Shown here: positions 33,777 to 44,361 of the stretch, piece by piece
How positions within the stretch are numbered: position 1 is the first letter of the stretch
Layout: each line of letters opens with the position of its first letter
Origin: Parachlamydia sp. AcF125
Lineage (GTDB): Bacteria; Chlamydiota; Chlamydiia; Chlamydiales; Parachlamydiaceae
Direction: 5' to 3'
Length of the DNA stretch: 64,000 nucleotides
NCBI RefSeq assembly: GCF_018342475.1
Contig: NZ_JAEMUD010000002.1
Coordinates: 434,001 to 498,000 of the forward strand
Notes under the pieces: generated by a model
Told to the model about the DNA's origin: nothing
The model's database searches: none
The model's input: only the letters and a program-made list of their open reading frames with translations
Translations under genes and position numbers: made by a program

Positions 33777-34937
33777 TTATACCTCAATTAATAATCTTGA
33801 GGGATCTTCTAAGGCATTTTTAACATGCACTAAAAAGGAGACAGCTTCTTTGCCATCGACAATGCGATGATCATAGCTTAGAGCCACATACATCATGGGG
33901 CGAATCACAATTTGATCCTCCATGACAACGGCCCTTTTTTCTATTTTATGCATCCCTAAAATCCCACTTTGAGGAGGATTAAGGATAGGCGTTGAAAGAA
34001 GAGAGCCATAAATTCCCCCATTGGTAATGGTGAAACCGCCTCCTTGTAAATCATCCATCGCTAATCTCCCCTCTCGGGCTTTTTTGGCATAATTTTCGAT
34101 CTCTTTTTCAATTTCTGCAAAAGAGAGCTGCTCACAATTACGCAAGACGGGCACGATTAACCCCCGATCGGTACCCACTGCGATGCCGATATCAAAATAT
34201 TCCCTATGCACAATTTCATCTTTGTCAATATAGGAATTCAGTTCGGGAACTGCGCGTAAAGCCGACACCACCGCCTTTACAAAAAAAGACATGAGTCCTA
34301 ATTTGACCCCATGTTTTTTCTGAAAAAAGTCTCTATATTTCTCTCTTACGGCCATAATGGCAGAACAGTCAACCTCATTAAAGGTGGTTAACATAGCAGT
34401 CGCCTGCTGCGCTTCCACTAATCGATTGGCGATCACTTTTCGGATTTGGGTCATTTTGCGCCGAGTTTCGCGCTCGTTTGTTTTTCTGGGAGGGGTAGCC
34501 TCTTCAGGTGAAAGTGCTGGGGCGTGCAGCTTTTCTACAGGCAAAGGGGATGGAAAATCGTTTTGGTCAACATTTCCTATCTCTGCTAAAAAAGCCTCTT
34601 TGCCATACCGAATTCCTTGCGAAGGGGGAAAAGGCCCTCGCGATTTTGACTTTTTTTCCTCTACCGTTTCTCGCTTAGGCATTGGAGCTGCGCTTTGTTT
34701 AGCTTCTGCATCGACAAATCCTACGACTTGTCCAATTTTTACTGTGTCGCCTGGTTTAACTTGCAAAGTCAAAATCCCAGAAGCTTTTGCGTAAAGCACT
34801 TGGTTCACTTTATCTGTTTCTAGTTCCAGAACTTCATCATCCACTTGAACTGTAGAACCAGATGGCTTAATCAAGGTTCCAACAATTGCTTCAGTAATCG
34901 ATTCTCCCATAGGGGGAACTTTAATTTCCTCTTTCAT
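33777..34937 (-). CDS. sucB: Dihydrolipoyllysine succinyltransferase (E2 of 2-oxoglutarate dehydrogenase)
   Basis: 386 residues from ATG 34937 ([14 protein letters not shown]), the usual E2 start. The reading frame extends 28 codons upstream into sucA but that part is not conserved-looking. One lipoyl domain (lipoyl Lys in LETDKVNQ near residue 42), a flexible linker, and a catalytic domain ending with SYDHRIVDG, whose His and Asp are the active-site pair. The E3/E1-binding domain between them is hard to see: the segment around [13 protein letters not shown] is short and unlike the usual sequence. That may be real divergence. 19 bases after sucA. Confidence 0.95.
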   Translation of the reverse strand: MKEEIKVPPMGESITEAIVGTLIKPSGSTVQVDDEVLELETDKVNQVLYAKASGILTLQVKPGDTVKIGQVVGFVDAEAKQSAAPMPKRETVEEKKSKSRGPFPPSQGIRYGKEAFLAEIGNVDQNDFPSPLPVEKLHAPALSPEEATPPRKTNERETRRKMTQIRKVIANRLVEAQQATAMLTTFNEVDCSAIMAVREKYRDFFQKKHGVKLGLMSFFVKAVVSALRAVPELNSYIDKDEIVHREYFDIGIAVGTDRGLIVPVLRNCEQLSFAEIEKEIENYAKKAREGRLAMDDLQGGGFTITNGGIYGSLLSTPILNPPQSGILGMHKIEKRAVVMEDQIVIRPMMYVALSYDHRIVDGKEAVSFLVHVKNALEDPSRLLIEV

Positions 34938-34956
34938 TTTTGCATACGCCTTTATT

Positions 34957-37701
34957 TTACTGTGCCTTCTTTCCAAAGATGGCCTGAATGATCTCGGCCT
35001 GTTCCTGTTTATGCAAAGCAAATGATCCAGCAGCAGGGGAAGCTTTGCAAACCCTTCCTATATACTCTAATTCGTGAGTAGAAGGAAGGATTTCTCGCAA
35101 TTTTGGTCGAATAAAATTCCAAGCCCCCATATTGCTAGGCTCTTCTTGCACCCACGCACAACGATTGAACCCCTTGTATTTTTCTAAAATTTCTTTCAAT
35201 TTTTTCCCGTTTAGAGGATATAGCTGTTCGATTCGAATAATCGCTATCTCCTCTATCCCCTGTTTTTTTCTCTCTTCATCTAAATCATAATAAATTCGCC
35301 CGCTACATAAGAGGAGCGTTTTCACTTTTTTGGGGGAATGGGGGTCGTCGTGAATCTCTTGGAAAGATCCCTGAACAAAATCTGGGAGGGGATTTTGGCA
35401 GGCAGGATGGCGTAAAAGCCCTTTGGGAGTAAAAACAACTAGCGGTTTCCTAGAAGCCAGCAATGTTTGCCTGCGCAATAAGTGGAAAAATTGAGCGGGC
35501 GTCGTAGGATTCACAATTTGCATATTGCCATCGCCTGCAAGCGTTAAAAATCTTTCTAATCGCCCTGAAGAATGCTCTGGGCCTTGTCCTTCAAATCCAT
35601 GGGGTAAAAACATCACCAATCCCACTTTTTGTCCCCATTTTTCTTCAGCTGTGGAGATATATTGGTCGATCACAATTTGGGCCCCATTGGCAAAATCCCC
35701 AAATTGAGCTTCCCAAATCACCAAAGCTTTTGGGTTGCCAATGCTATACCCATACTCAAAGCCTAAAACAGCATATTCGGAAAGAGGGGAATTAAAAATA
35801 TCAAATCTCCCCTGGCCGTCTTTCACATGTTGCAAAGGAAAGTAAAGTTGGTTGTTTTGCTGATCGACCCACATCGCATGGCGATGGCTAAACGTCCCCC
35901 GGCATACGTCCTGTCCAGAAATTCTCACGCTCACCCCCTCCCACAAAAGAGAGGCATAAGCTAAGGTTTCAGCCATTCCCCAATCTACAGGCTTTTGCCC
36001 CATTCCCATTTGGCGCCTCTCTCGAATAAGAGCTTCTAATTTCCGATGAAGGGCAAAATGGGGGGGAATGGTACACAGTTTGTCTGTCACTTCCATTAAA
36101 ATATTTTGCGAAATCCCTGTAGGATAAGCCATAAAAAGCTGTTCTGCCTCCTGCGCTTTAACAGTTTTAGTTTTGGGAAAATCCATTTTAGCCTCTTGCA
36201 AAGCTTTTTGCAAAGAGGCTTTAAACTCGAGCTCCAAAGCTTCAGCCATATGTTTTTCCAAGAGCCCTTGTTGAATCAAAGTATCGCGGTAGATTTCTCG
36301 AATAGGTTTTTTTTGCTTAATTAGCCGGTACTGGTCTGGTTGCGTATAAGCAGGCTCGTCGGCTTCGTTATGCCCAAATTTCCGATAACAATTTAGCTCG
36401 ATGAAAACATCGCAATGGTATTTTTGACGCAGCTGCACAGCTAAATTAACAGCATGTACGCACCCTTCTGGGTCCTCTGCATTGACGTGAAAAACGGGCG
36501 CGCGAAAGGTGCGCGCAATATCTGTGCAGTAGGGGGTCGAGCGCGAATCGCTTGGCAGGGTGGTAAAACCAATTTGGTTATTGATGACAATATGAAGGGT
36601 TCCTCCTGTTGAATATCCTGGCAATCGGTGCATCTGCATGGTTTCATAGCAAACGCCTTGCCCAGCTATCGCCGCGTCTCCATGGACTAAAAGGGGAAGT
36701 ATTTTTTTCTTCGTTTGATCATTCGCTAAGACTTGGCGGGCATACACCTCCCCTTCTACCACTGCATCCACAGATTCTAGATGGCTTGGATTAGGGGGCA
36801 TCTCCAAGCGTACTTTCTGCCCTGAAGCTGTCATAACATGCGCTGAGAATCCCTGGTGATATTTGACATCCCCACTTCCTTCAAAAGAGCCTGGAATATA
36901 GCCTTCCTCAAATTCAGAAAAAATATCCGCATAAGACTTGTCTAAAATGTTGCTGAGAACATTTAAGCGTCCTCGATGGGACATCCCCAAAACAAACTCC
37001 TCTATTCCCTCTTGGCTCCCCTTTTCGATAAGCGCCTTTAAAATAGGAATAAGGGTTTCACCCCCCTCCAACGAAAATCTTTTTTGGCCTGCATATTTTG
37101 TATGTAAAAATCGCTCAAATAGCTCAGACTTATTTAAATGCTGCAAAATCGAACGTTTTTGCTCAAAAGAAAGCTCTATTTTAAATCGGCTAGATTCGAT
37201 TTGATCCTGCAACCATTTTTCCATCTCGGGATTTTCTAATCCCCTATACTCGATCCCGATTTTATCGCAGTAAATCTCGCGCAAGCAAGCAATCAATTCT
37301 TGCAAAGTAGCTGTTGCCTCTTTTAAAAGCCCGCAGGTGGGAAAACGGACATTTAATTCCTCGTTAGTAAAACCTAAAGTTTTGAGGTTGAGTTGCCAAG
37401 GTTCTTCTATGGGAGCTGTAGCAATGGGATTCACTCTTGCAAGATAGTGCCCATATGTCCGGTAGGCTTCCATTAAATGCCAAATACGCCTACTATCCCT
37501 ATCCGGATGATCAATGGGCTTTTGTTCGATCACTGTGGGGTGGAAGAGATCCCCTTTTGCTTCTCCAGCTTTTGCCTGTTCAAATAGAGGACGCCAGGAT
37601 GAATCAATACTTTGAGGATCGTTTTGAAATTTTACGTACATCTCATCGATCAAAGCTAAATTTGCAAAAGCTGCTTGCATTAAAGTCTCGTAGGACATCA
37701 T
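34957..37701 (-). CDS. sucA: 2-oxoglutarate dehydrogenase E1 component
   Basis: 914 residues, close to the E. coli length (933). Thiamine diphosphate enzyme that decarboxylates 2-oxoglutarate and loads succinyl on E2 in the TCA cycle. Seen are the N-terminal [18 protein letters not shown] segment, the conserved [13 protein letters not shown] near 241, the cofactor region [14 protein letters not shown] near 342, INNQIGFTT, and [12 protein letters not shown] near 650. The start (MMSYETLMQ) keeps the complete N-terminus. First gene of the operon, divergent from the lipoprotein gene across 184 bases. Confidence 0.97.
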   Translation of the reverse strand: MMSYETLMQAAFANLALIDEMYVKFQNDPQSIDSSWRPLFEQAKAGEAKGDLFHPTVIEQKPIDHPDRDSRRIWHLMEAYRTYGHYLARVNPIATAPIEEPWQLNLKTLGFTNEELNVRFPTCGLLKEATATLQELIACLREIYCDKIGIEYRGLENPEMEKWLQDQIESSRFKIELSFEQKRSILQHLNKSELFERFLHTKYAGQKRFSLEGGETLIPILKALIEKGSQEGIEEFVLGMSHRGRLNVLSNILDKSYADIFSEFEEGYIPGSFEGSGDVKYHQGFSAHVMTASGQKVRLEMPPNPSHLESVDAVVEGEVYARQVLANDQTKKKILPLLVHGDAAIAGQGVCYETMQMHRLPGYSTGGTLHIVINNQIGFTTLPSDSRSTPYCTDIARTFRAPVFHVNAEDPEGCVHAVNLAVQLRQKYHCDVFIELNCYRKFGHNEADEPAYTQPDQYRLIKQKKPIREIYRDTLIQQGLLEKHMAEALELEFKASLQKALQEAKMDFPKTKTVKAQEAEQLFMAYPTGISQNILMEVTDKLCTIPPHFALHRKLEALIRERRQMGMGQKPVDWGMAETLAYASLLWEGVSVRISGQDVCRGTFSHRHAMWVDQQNNQLYFPLQHVKDGQGRFDIFNSPLSEYAVLGFEYGYSIGNPKALVIWEAQFGDFANGAQIVIDQYISTAEEKWGQKVGLVMFLPHGFEGQGPEHSSGRLERFLTLAGDGNMQIVNPTTPAQFFHLLRRQTLLASRKPLVVFTPKGLLRHPACQNPLPDFVQGSFQEIHDDPHSPKKVKTLLLCSGRIYYDLDEERKKQGIEEIAIIRIEQLYPLNGKKLKEILEKYKGFNRCAWVQEEPSNMGAWNFIRPKLREILPSTHELEYIGRVCKASPAAGSFALHKQEQAEIIQAIFGKKAQ

Positions 37702-37885
37702 CTTCCAAAACCTTTGTGTAGACCATCACTCAAGCGATGTATTAAAAAAATAAGGAGAGAAAAAAGGGAACCCCTGATGAGCGCTTTTTACCACACCGCC
37801 CTAATTTTTGTTTAACGCAGAAAAAATTTATTTGGAAGAATAAGGAGAATGATTAAAATAGGTAGCTTAATTATAGGAAAAATTC

Positions 37886-38542
37886 ATGCTTTCTCGATTG
37901 ATTTTCATCCTGTTATGCTTTTTTATGGAAGGATGCAATACAGCCCCCTCTTCTCCACCTTGGCTTGCTCAAGAAATTAACGGGCGTGAAGAAGGAACAC
38001 CTCCTGCTCGCTTTCCTGTTTACCAAGCGAAAGTTCCCCCTTCTTGGATTAGAAAAGATCCCCTGTTTTCCCAATCTCTTCAAGATAGCACTTTGCCTAT
38101 TTGCGAGTTTTTTATTCGAAAAGATGCGGAGGAAATCCGCATTGCCATCCATAGCTTTCCCGCTGAAACCCTGGATAGGCGAATTGCCCCTATGGCGCAA
38201 ATTGTCCGGTGGAAAAAGCAATTCGAACAGCTCAATCCTTTACAGCAGCATACCCAGTCACAGTCTTGGGGAGGATTTGTGGGGCTTTATTTTGAAGGAT
38301 CGGGCCTCATGAAAGGGCAGCAAGTCAAAATGTTAGGGTGGAGCATGCAGCTGGCAAGAGAGCATTTTCTAACTATTCAGCAAAAAGACTTGCTTTCGTC
38401 AGAGTCCTATTTTAGGCAAGCTGTAGGAGATTATACGATCAAAGCTTTAGGTCCTAAAGAGCTTGTTGAGCAACATCAAGAAGAAATTGAAGCCTTTGCA
38501 CATAGTTTTGAACTGATTAGAGAGCTACCTGAACAATCATGA
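37886..38542 (+). CDS. Probable lipoprotein, partner of the ResB-like protein
   Basis: 218 residues. The N-terminus is a hydrophobic signal ending in FMEGC, a possible but not ideal lipobox with Cys17. The mature part is mixed alpha/beta with no recognised domain (VPPSWIRKDPLF, ICEFFIRKDAEEIRIAIHSF). The stop overlaps the start of the ResB-like gene (ATGA), so the two are translationally coupled. This suggests an envelope protein working with the cytochrome c biogenesis-like protein. The function is not known. Confidence 0.65.
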   Translation: MLSRLIFILLCFFMEGCNTAPSSPPWLAQEINGREEGTPPARFPVYQAKVPPSWIRKDPLFSQSLQDSTLPICEFFIRKDAEEIRIAIHSFPAETLDRRIAPMAQIVRWKKQFEQLNPLQQHTQSQSWGGFVGLYFEGSGLMKGQQVKMLGWSMQLAREHFLTIQQKDLLSSESYFRQAVGDYTIKALGPKELVEQHQEEIEAFAHSFELIRELPEQS

Positions 38543-41166
38543 GATCGCTCAAAAGTTTTTACCACTTTTTAGGAAGCATTCAATTTGCAGTTACTCTTAT
38601 TGCTTTAGCAGCTTGCTTTATGGTTGTGGGAACATGGATTGAGTCCTTAACAGATTCTCATCGCTCTGCCGTGCAGTTTATTTACCATAACCCTTTCTTT
38701 AAAATTTTATTAATAGCTTTTTTTGTGAATATTTTGGTTTCCGCTCTCCGCCGTTGGCCATTTAGATGGAAGCATACCCCTTTTTTACTGACCCATCTTG
38801 GCTTGCTTATGATTATAGCGGGAGTATTTGTTAAAAATATTTACGGCGTGCAAGGCTCTTTAGAAATTCGGGAAGGAAGTGGTAGCCATCATTTTTTTTC
38901 GGTTGAAAATCCCATTGTAAGTTTAGAGAAAAAAGGTTTCTTAGAAAAAGAAATTTACCCTCTTAAAACCTCTAACTGGGGCAAACTGGAACTCCTTCCT
39001 CCAGAATCCAAAATTTGGCCCGATATCCAGATAGAGCTCGTCAGCTATGCCCCCCATTCGGCTGAAAAAATCGATACATGGATTCATCAAAATGAAGGTC
39101 GAATAGCTGGCTTAAGATCTTTTCCCGTCCATACTTGGGAAGGAAATGAGGGCTCCCTCCCTTATAGCTGCCAAGCTAAGCTTCATCATTCAGGCTCTTC
39201 CCCTTGGCGCATTTACGCTTTCCGCACTGCGCATGTGGAAAAACTGGCCAAAGAGCTGTTCCTTCAAACCGCAGAAATTGCCATTAGCGATACCAAAAAC
39301 GACCAACTACTTTGCCATATGCCTTTAAGAGAAGCTCTGACTGAGTCCATTACATGGAAAGAAGGAAATGGTACCGTTGCATTAGATTTCGATTTTTCCA
39401 CATTCACAGGATTTAATCAACCGTGTGTGAGGATGGAAGGTTTTTACAAACAAGCTTTTAAAATAAAAACACAACTAATTGGGAAACAAGCACTTGTTAA
39501 TCAAAACGATTTAGTTTTGCAAATGGGCAAAGCTCCAATCGCTTTAGATTTAGTCTGTTCTCCCAGTTTAACATTTATTGAAAACGAGGATGGAGATGTT
39601 TATTTACTGGCATTTGACTCAAACGGTGAAGTTTATTCTCAACATTTTAAAAACGGCGCTTTAGATAAAATTAGGGTTTACGATCAAGGGTTCGGCGGTT
39701 ATTGGGCCACCGCCACTATCCCTTTCTCAAACTTGCCAAATACGCGCAAAGAGAGAGAGGCAGCTAGGCTTCATCACTTAGCCATTCAACTGCGACAAAC
39801 GCTCCGCCCTAACTCTACTCTGCCGCCACCTGTACAGCTATTCGCAGACGCTTGCCAAAAAGGTCAGCAAGATTTTGTTTCTTCCCTTTTATTATTTTTA
39901 CATGAATGGGATAAACAAGGAGGCTGGGTTATGCCTTTTTCTGCGAGTTTGCCAAATAAACTTACCTTACTACTTGAATCCTTAGAGTGGAAGACATTAT
40001 CGCCTATCGACTTTAAAGCTTGCTACTGGCTTGCTTTGCTCTCGCAAGAAATGGAGGCTAAATTTTGGGCGGGGGAAGATCTTTCCTTTTTTTTAAAAGA
40101 AAAAGGATGGCCCTATCCCATTCCTCCCTTAACTGAAAAACAGTTTTCAGCATTTATGGCAGATTTTACTCAACAGGTTTATGCACTTTCAGCTGATTTA
40201 CCTCCGCTGGATAGCCGCACTTTGCCAACTCCCCTTTCAGCTGCTGCCCTACTTTCTGCTTATTTTCGCCTCTATTCTCTGCATCTCAGCCATTTTCAAG
40301 CTGTTCAAAATCAAGAGCTTGCCGAAATATGCCAAAGTTACTTTGCCTCGCAATTTTTGGAAGCTCAATTACAAGAAATTTTGCACACTTCTAAGGGTTA
40401 TTTCGAGTTGGTTGAGACTCTTCCAGAAAATGCGCAAGTGTGGCTCGCTTTGCAAAATGCTTGTCACAGCCTTGTCCCCTTTTTTTTTAAAAAAGGAAGT
40501 GAAGATAAACTCACAAAGGAAGAGATGCTGCAATTAATTGCTCTCACCTTGCCTCTTCCGATTTGTGAAACAGCTTATCCTGGCGAGAAAATTCAAGCTG
40601 ATCTTGCGACTTCTTCTCCTATCACCCTAGAATGCCCTTTGTCCTATAGCTATCAACCTTTGCCAACTTTAGAAAAACTGGAAGCTAATATGCCTCTTCT
40701 TAAACTGAATATTAAGAGAGGAACAGAAGAGGAAACTCACGCGCTCTCCTTTAAAGCCTATGGAACTTATTTGCGGCAGCCTATTTTAGGGGGAGAATAT
40801 AGGATTGGCTTCCAAGCTAAAACCGAAGAAATCCCTTACCATTTGCGCCTAAAAAATGCCCGCCAAATTCCCTACGCGCAATCTCCCCAAGCCTATAATT
40901 ATGAATGCGATCTAGTGGTAATGGATCAAAAAAAAGGAACCCAGATAGAAACAACCTTGAGTATGAATTGCGTTTACGAAACCTGGGACGGGTACCGGTT
41001 TTACTTAGCAAACATGACACCGGCTACAGAGATCTCCGCTAAAAAAGTGCAGGTTGTGGTGAATTATGATCCCGCCAAATCTCTCTTAACTTATCCCGGA
41101 GCCGCACTCCTTTCTCTCGGAATTTTTCTTTTATTTTGGGCATCTTCCTCCCAAAAGAAAAAATAA
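38539..41166 (+). CDS. ResB/Ccs1-like cytochrome c biogenesis membrane protein
   Basis: 875 residues. Membrane segments lie near residues 12-32 (FAVTLIALAACFMVVGTWI), 52-72 (FKILLIAFFVNILVSAL) and 80-100 (LLTHLGLLMIIAGVFV), and a last one at the C-terminus (LLSLGIFLLFWASS). This is the layout of ResB, which works with CcsA to carry haem to apocytochrome c. GVQGSLEIREGS after the third segment is typical. The soluble part between segments three and four is far longer than in ordinary ResB (about 700 residues), and its middle (residues about 420-690) looks like an unrelated helical insert. No ccsA follows here; it may lie elsewhere. Coupled to the preceding lipoprotein gene. Confidence 0.75.
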   Translation: MRSLKSFYHFLGSIQFAVTLIALAACFMVVGTWIESLTDSHRSAVQFIYHNPFFKILLIAFFVNILVSALRRWPFRWKHTPFLLTHLGLLMIIAGVFVKNIYGVQGSLEIREGSGSHHFFSVENPIVSLEKKGFLEKEIYPLKTSNWGKLELLPPESKIWPDIQIELVSYAPHSAEKIDTWIHQNEGRIAGLRSFPVHTWEGNEGSLPYSCQAKLHHSGSSPWRIYAFRTAHVEKLAKELFLQTAEIAISDTKNDQLLCHMPLREALTESITWKEGNGTVALDFDFSTFTGFNQPCVRMEGFYKQAFKIKTQLIGKQALVNQNDLVLQMGKAPIALDLVCSPSLTFIENEDGDVYLLAFDSNGEVYSQHFKNGALDKIRVYDQGFGGYWATATIPFSNLPNTRKEREAARLHHLAIQLRQTLRPNSTLPPPVQLFADACQKGQQDFVSSLLLFLHEWDKQGGWVMPFSASLPNKLTLLLESLEWKTLSPIDFKACYWLALLSQEMEAKFWAGEDLSFFLKEKGWPYPIPPLTEKQFSAFMADFTQQVYALSADLPPLDSRTLPTPLSAAALLSAYFRLYSLHLSHFQAVQNQELAEICQSYFASQFLEAQLQEILHTSKGYFELVETLPENAQVWLALQNACHSLVPFFFKKGSEDKLTKEEMLQLIALTLPLPICETAYPGEKIQADLATSSPITLECPLSYSYQPLPTLEKLEANMPLLKLNIKRGTEEETHALSFKAYGTYLRQPILGGEYRIGFQAKTEEIPYHLRLKNARQIPYAQSPQAYNYECDLVVMDQKKGTQIETTLSMNCVYETWDGYRFYLANMTPATEISAKKVQVVVNYDPAKSLLTYPGAALLSLGIFLLFWASSSQKKK

Positions 41167-41266
41167 AAGGTTGTTTTTATTTTTAAAAAAAATAATTACA
41201 ATTTAATTGATTCTAAATATTTTTTTAAATAAAATGAAATAAAAGAAAGCTTTATTAGAGGGCAAA

Positions 41267-42010
41267 ATGGCTAACCTCCCCCCTGATAAATTCATTTATC
41301 AAATTTTTGAAGCTCAACGGCAACAATCCACTAAGCCTTCTTCTTTTGTTTCGAAGCTCTTTTCTAAACTTAAGCGAAAAATTTTTAGCGAGAAAAACAA
41401 AAATCCTTTACAAGGAAGAATTCAAGAGCTCCATTGGGATAGCGAGCAAATTCGGGAAGAATTAGAAAAAATTAAAGCAGGGGTAGATGCAGATTTACAA
41501 CCTCTCGTTTTTGAAGTCATCAATCCCATGCTTCGCAGTATCCAACATCTAAACCATATCGCCCAAAATCCTCCAACTGTAGGGGTCATTCAAGAAAAAA
41601 CCGTTCAACGCTACATCAAATGGATAGACCAAGCCAAGGTATGGGTGCAGCTTTATACAAAAGCGAAAGATAAAGAGGAAGTTTTAAAAGCCGTTGTTGA
41701 CCATATTGTGTTGGTTTCTAATCAAACGATTGATCGCGACCTGCAGATTTTAAACGAATATAAAATTCAAGCAATCGAGCTCTTAGAGGAGTCAGCTGAG
41801 AAAAAAGAGGACTTAAGAAAAATTTTATACGGCCAAATTACTCCCTTTTTAGACAATCTGGCGCAACTCAAGTATGCTGCTTATCCCCAATTTCAAAATT
41901 TAAAAGAAATGAGTGACTGGAAAGCCCAGATAGATAGCCTAAGGCAAGAAAATTTCAACCATGCCTTACAGGTGATTGACACCTTTATTGAGCGTCATCG
42001 CCATGCTTAG
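41267..42010 (+). CDS. Helical cytoplasmic protein of unknown function
   Basis: 247 residues, no signal or membrane segment. A basic N-terminus (SKLFSKLKRKIFSEKNK) precedes long amphipathic helices (EELEKIKAGVDADLQPL and following) that probably form a bundle. Not recognised. It overlaps the 3' end of the convergent uvrC by 26 bases. An AT-rich 100-base gap separates it from the ResB-like gene. Confidence 0.65.
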   Translation: MANLPPDKFIYQIFEAQRQQSTKPSSFVSKLFSKLKRKIFSEKNKNPLQGRIQELHWDSEQIREELEKIKAGVDADLQPLVFEVINPMLRSIQHLNHIAQNPPTVGVIQEKTVQRYIKWIDQAKVWVQLYTKAKDKEEVLKAVVDHIVLVSNQTIDRDLQILNEYKIQAIELLEESAEKKEDLRKILYGQITPFLDNLAQLKYAAYPQFQNLKEMSDWKAQIDSLRQENFNHALQVIDTFIERHRHA

Positions 42011-43835
42011 TTTCCATTTTTAAAAACTGGCGAAGCTGCTCAATATTATGAGGGGTAATTCCTTTAACTTTTTTGAACTCCTCATCGGAAGCTTCCTTCA
42101 TTTTTTTTACGCTTCCAAAATGCTTCAAGAGCGCTCTTTTTTTTGTCGGCCCTATACCCGGAACATCATCAAGCGCACTCTTAATGGTCCGTTTTTGCAT
42201 CCGCTTGCGGTGAAACTTAATCACAAATCGGTGGGCTTCATCGCGGATTTGCTGCACCATAAAAAGAACAGGGGAAGTGACTTTGAGAATTAAAGGATCT
42301 TTTACATTTGGCAAGAAAACTTGCTCCGAAGTCAATCCCCTATCATGGCGCCCTTGCTCCTTTGCAATCCCAATCACGTTAACAGAAACAATGTCCAATT
42401 CAGCCAATACTTTGAGAGCAAGATTTAAATGCCCTTTTCCGCCATCCACAATCAACAAATCGGGCAGAGTATTTTCATCTTTAGCTTTTCCATAACGGCG
42501 CGAAAGGACTTCTCGCATCGCTCCATAGTCATCCGCAGGCCCCACTTGTTTAAGCTTATAAGTCCGATAATTTTTTGGATCCTTTTTTCCTTCCGAAAAA
42601 GCGATCACTGTAGAAACGTGTTCTGTGCCCGCAATATGGGAGTTATCAATGCACTCAATTTTTTTGGGATAATTTGTTAGATGAAATTGCTCTTGCATAG
42701 CGAGGAGGATATTCTCGCGCAAGGTTTGCTCATCCTTTTCTTTTTTGAAAGAAGCTTCCGCATTTGCTTGAGCCATTTCAATTAAGACGCTCTTACTTCC
42801 ACGCTTGGGAGAATAGATCTGTGTTTTTCTTGCTCGATTCTCCGATAAAAGCTCTGTTAAGGAGGCTTCATCCTCTATTTCAATGGGAAGCAAAATTTCA
42901 TGTGGTAGAAAGTCTTTATCCTGGTAGTGCTGAAGCATGAAAGAAGTCAATAACTCTGCATCATCTTCTGCAATTTTAGTGAAATTAAAGCTTTGAGAAG
43001 CCGTTAACCGCCCCTCTCTAAATTGGAGTTGACACAGCATCACATCTTCGCCTTGTCGATAAACCCCTAAGGCGTCCGCATCTTTGCCAGACACACTATC
43101 GACATATTGGGGCTCAACCGTTTTTTCTATGTACCGGATCGTGTCTAATATCTTGGCCGCTTTTTCAAACTCTAACTTTTCTGCATAAGTTTCCATCTCC
43201 TTATACATTTCTTGCACGATTTCTTTATTTTGGCCCCGTAAAAATTTAATCGTTCGATTAACTTGCACCTGGTATTCCTCTTGAGAGCATTTTAGAACAC
43301 AAGGGGCAATGCAACGTTTCATATCATACAGAATACAAGGGCGGCTTCTACGGGAAAATTCGGCATCCGAGCATTGCCGAAGAGGGAACAATCGGTGAAG
43401 AAGATCAAGGGTACGACGCGCTGCCCCCGCATGCGCATACGGTCCAAAATAGACCCCCTCTGCTTTTGGCTTGCCGCGATAACGTTCCAAGCTGAGGAGA
43501 GGCCAGGGATGTTTAACATTTATCTTTAAAGCCACGTAACTTTTATCATCTTTTAATAAAGCATTGTACTTAGGTTTATGCTTTTTAATTAAATGGCTTT
43601 CTAATAAAAGAGCTTCTTTTTCAGAGTTGACGCTAATCGTTTCAATCGTTTCAACTTGGGGAATTAAAAAAGGGATCATTTCCCGTCCATCGCCGCTGGA
43701 CACGAAATACTGTTTAAGGCGGAGGCGGAGATTCTTGGCTTTGCCAACATATAAAACCAGCCCTCCGTGATTTTTCATCAAATACACGCCCGGATGAGTG
43801 GGGTAAAGAGCTAACGTTTTGGGATCAAAAGGCAT
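41985..43835 (-). CDS. uvrC: Excinuclease ABC subunit C
   Basis: 616 residues. UvrC makes both cuts around damaged DNA in nucleotide excision repair after UvrA/UvrB. N-terminal GIY-YIG nuclease (PGVYLMKNHGGLVLYVGKAK near residues 15-35), a UVR motif binding UvrB (near 215, EKLEFEKAAKILDTI), the RNase H-like second nuclease (IECIDNSHIAGTEHV near 393, LLIVDGGKGHLN near 465) and paired helix-hairpin-helix motifs at the end (LDDVPGIGPTKKRALLKHFG). Length is normal. Three bases separate it from the stop of the upstream 152-residue gene, so the two are one operon. Confidence 0.97.
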   Translation of the reverse strand: MPFDPKTLALYPTHPGVYLMKNHGGLVLYVGKAKNLRLRLKQYFVSSGDGREMIPFLIPQVETIETISVNSEKEALLLESHLIKKHKPKYNALLKDDKSYVALKINVKHPWPLLSLERYRGKPKAEGVYFGPYAHAGAARRTLDLLHRLFPLRQCSDAEFSRRSRPCILYDMKRCIAPCVLKCSQEEYQVQVNRTIKFLRGQNKEIVQEMYKEMETYAEKLEFEKAAKILDTIRYIEKTVEPQYVDSVSGKDADALGVYRQGEDVMLCQLQFREGRLTASQSFNFTKIAEDDAELLTSFMLQHYQDKDFLPHEILLPIEIEDEASLTELLSENRARKTQIYSPKRGSKSVLIEMAQANAEASFKKEKDEQTLRENILLAMQEQFHLTNYPKKIECIDNSHIAGTEHVSTVIAFSEGKKDPKNYRTYKLKQVGPADDYGAMREVLSRRYGKAKDENTLPDLLIVDGGKGHLNLALKVLAELDIVSVNVIGIAKEQGRHDRGLTSEQVFLPNVKDPLILKVTSPVLFMVQQIRDEAHRFVIKFHRKRMQKRTIKSALDDVPGIGPTKKRALLKHFGSVKKMKEASDEEFKKVKGITPHNIEQLRQFLKMETKHGDDAQ

Positions 43836-43838
43836 ATA

Positions 43839-44297
43839 TCAGGCTTGGGGATTTATCCGATTTAGATCGACTTGTCTAATTTTATCCAAACGCTTTATAA
43901 AGCTATCCTGATCTTTTTGTTGATGAGCTTTTTTCATGCGCTCTATCCAAGCCTCTTTTTTAGCTTTGCGCGCTTGACGAAGAGATTTTTCTTGACGTTT
44001 TTTTTGTGTCACCTCTTCTTCAAATGCACGCTCCCGTTTGGTATGCTCTTTATAAGCTTTGGCGGATAAGCGAGAAACAAACAAGTCATTAACCGTTTTG
44101 CTATTGCCCAGTGATTTAATTTGCAGCTGCTTTTTTAGCACAGAGGGGTCTGCTTTTTTCTCTTCGGGAATAGGTGCGTCTTCTGCTTTTGAAGATGACC
44201 CTAATTGCTCCTCTTCTGATGGGGGAAAAGGATAAGATTGATCATAAAATTGACGAAATGCATCTCCTCCTGCTGGAGAATTTAAATTTGTTTCCAC
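43839..44297 (-). CDS. Highly charged hypothetical protein upstream of uvrC
   Basis: 152 residues. The N-terminal third is acidic and Pro/Ser-rich and likely disordered; the rest is a Lys/Arg/Gln-rich helix (KKRQEKSLRQARKAKKEAW), probably a coiled coil or nucleic-acid-contacting segment. Not recognised. It is followed after 3 bases by uvrC and preceded by rlmN 64 bases away on the same strand. Confidence 0.6.
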   Translation of the reverse strand: METNLNSPAGGDAFRQFYDQSYPFPPSEEEQLGSSSKAEDAPIPEEKKADPSVLKKQLQIKSLGNSKTVNDLFVSRLSAKAYKEHTKRERAFEEEVTQKKRQEKSLRQARKAKKEAWIERMKKAHQQKDQDSFIKRLDKIRQVDLNRINPQA

Positions 44298-44361
44298 TTC
44301 TTTCTCCTTATAGAGCTGACTTCCGGTTAAGCTATCTTTATTATACTAAATAATTCAATAG

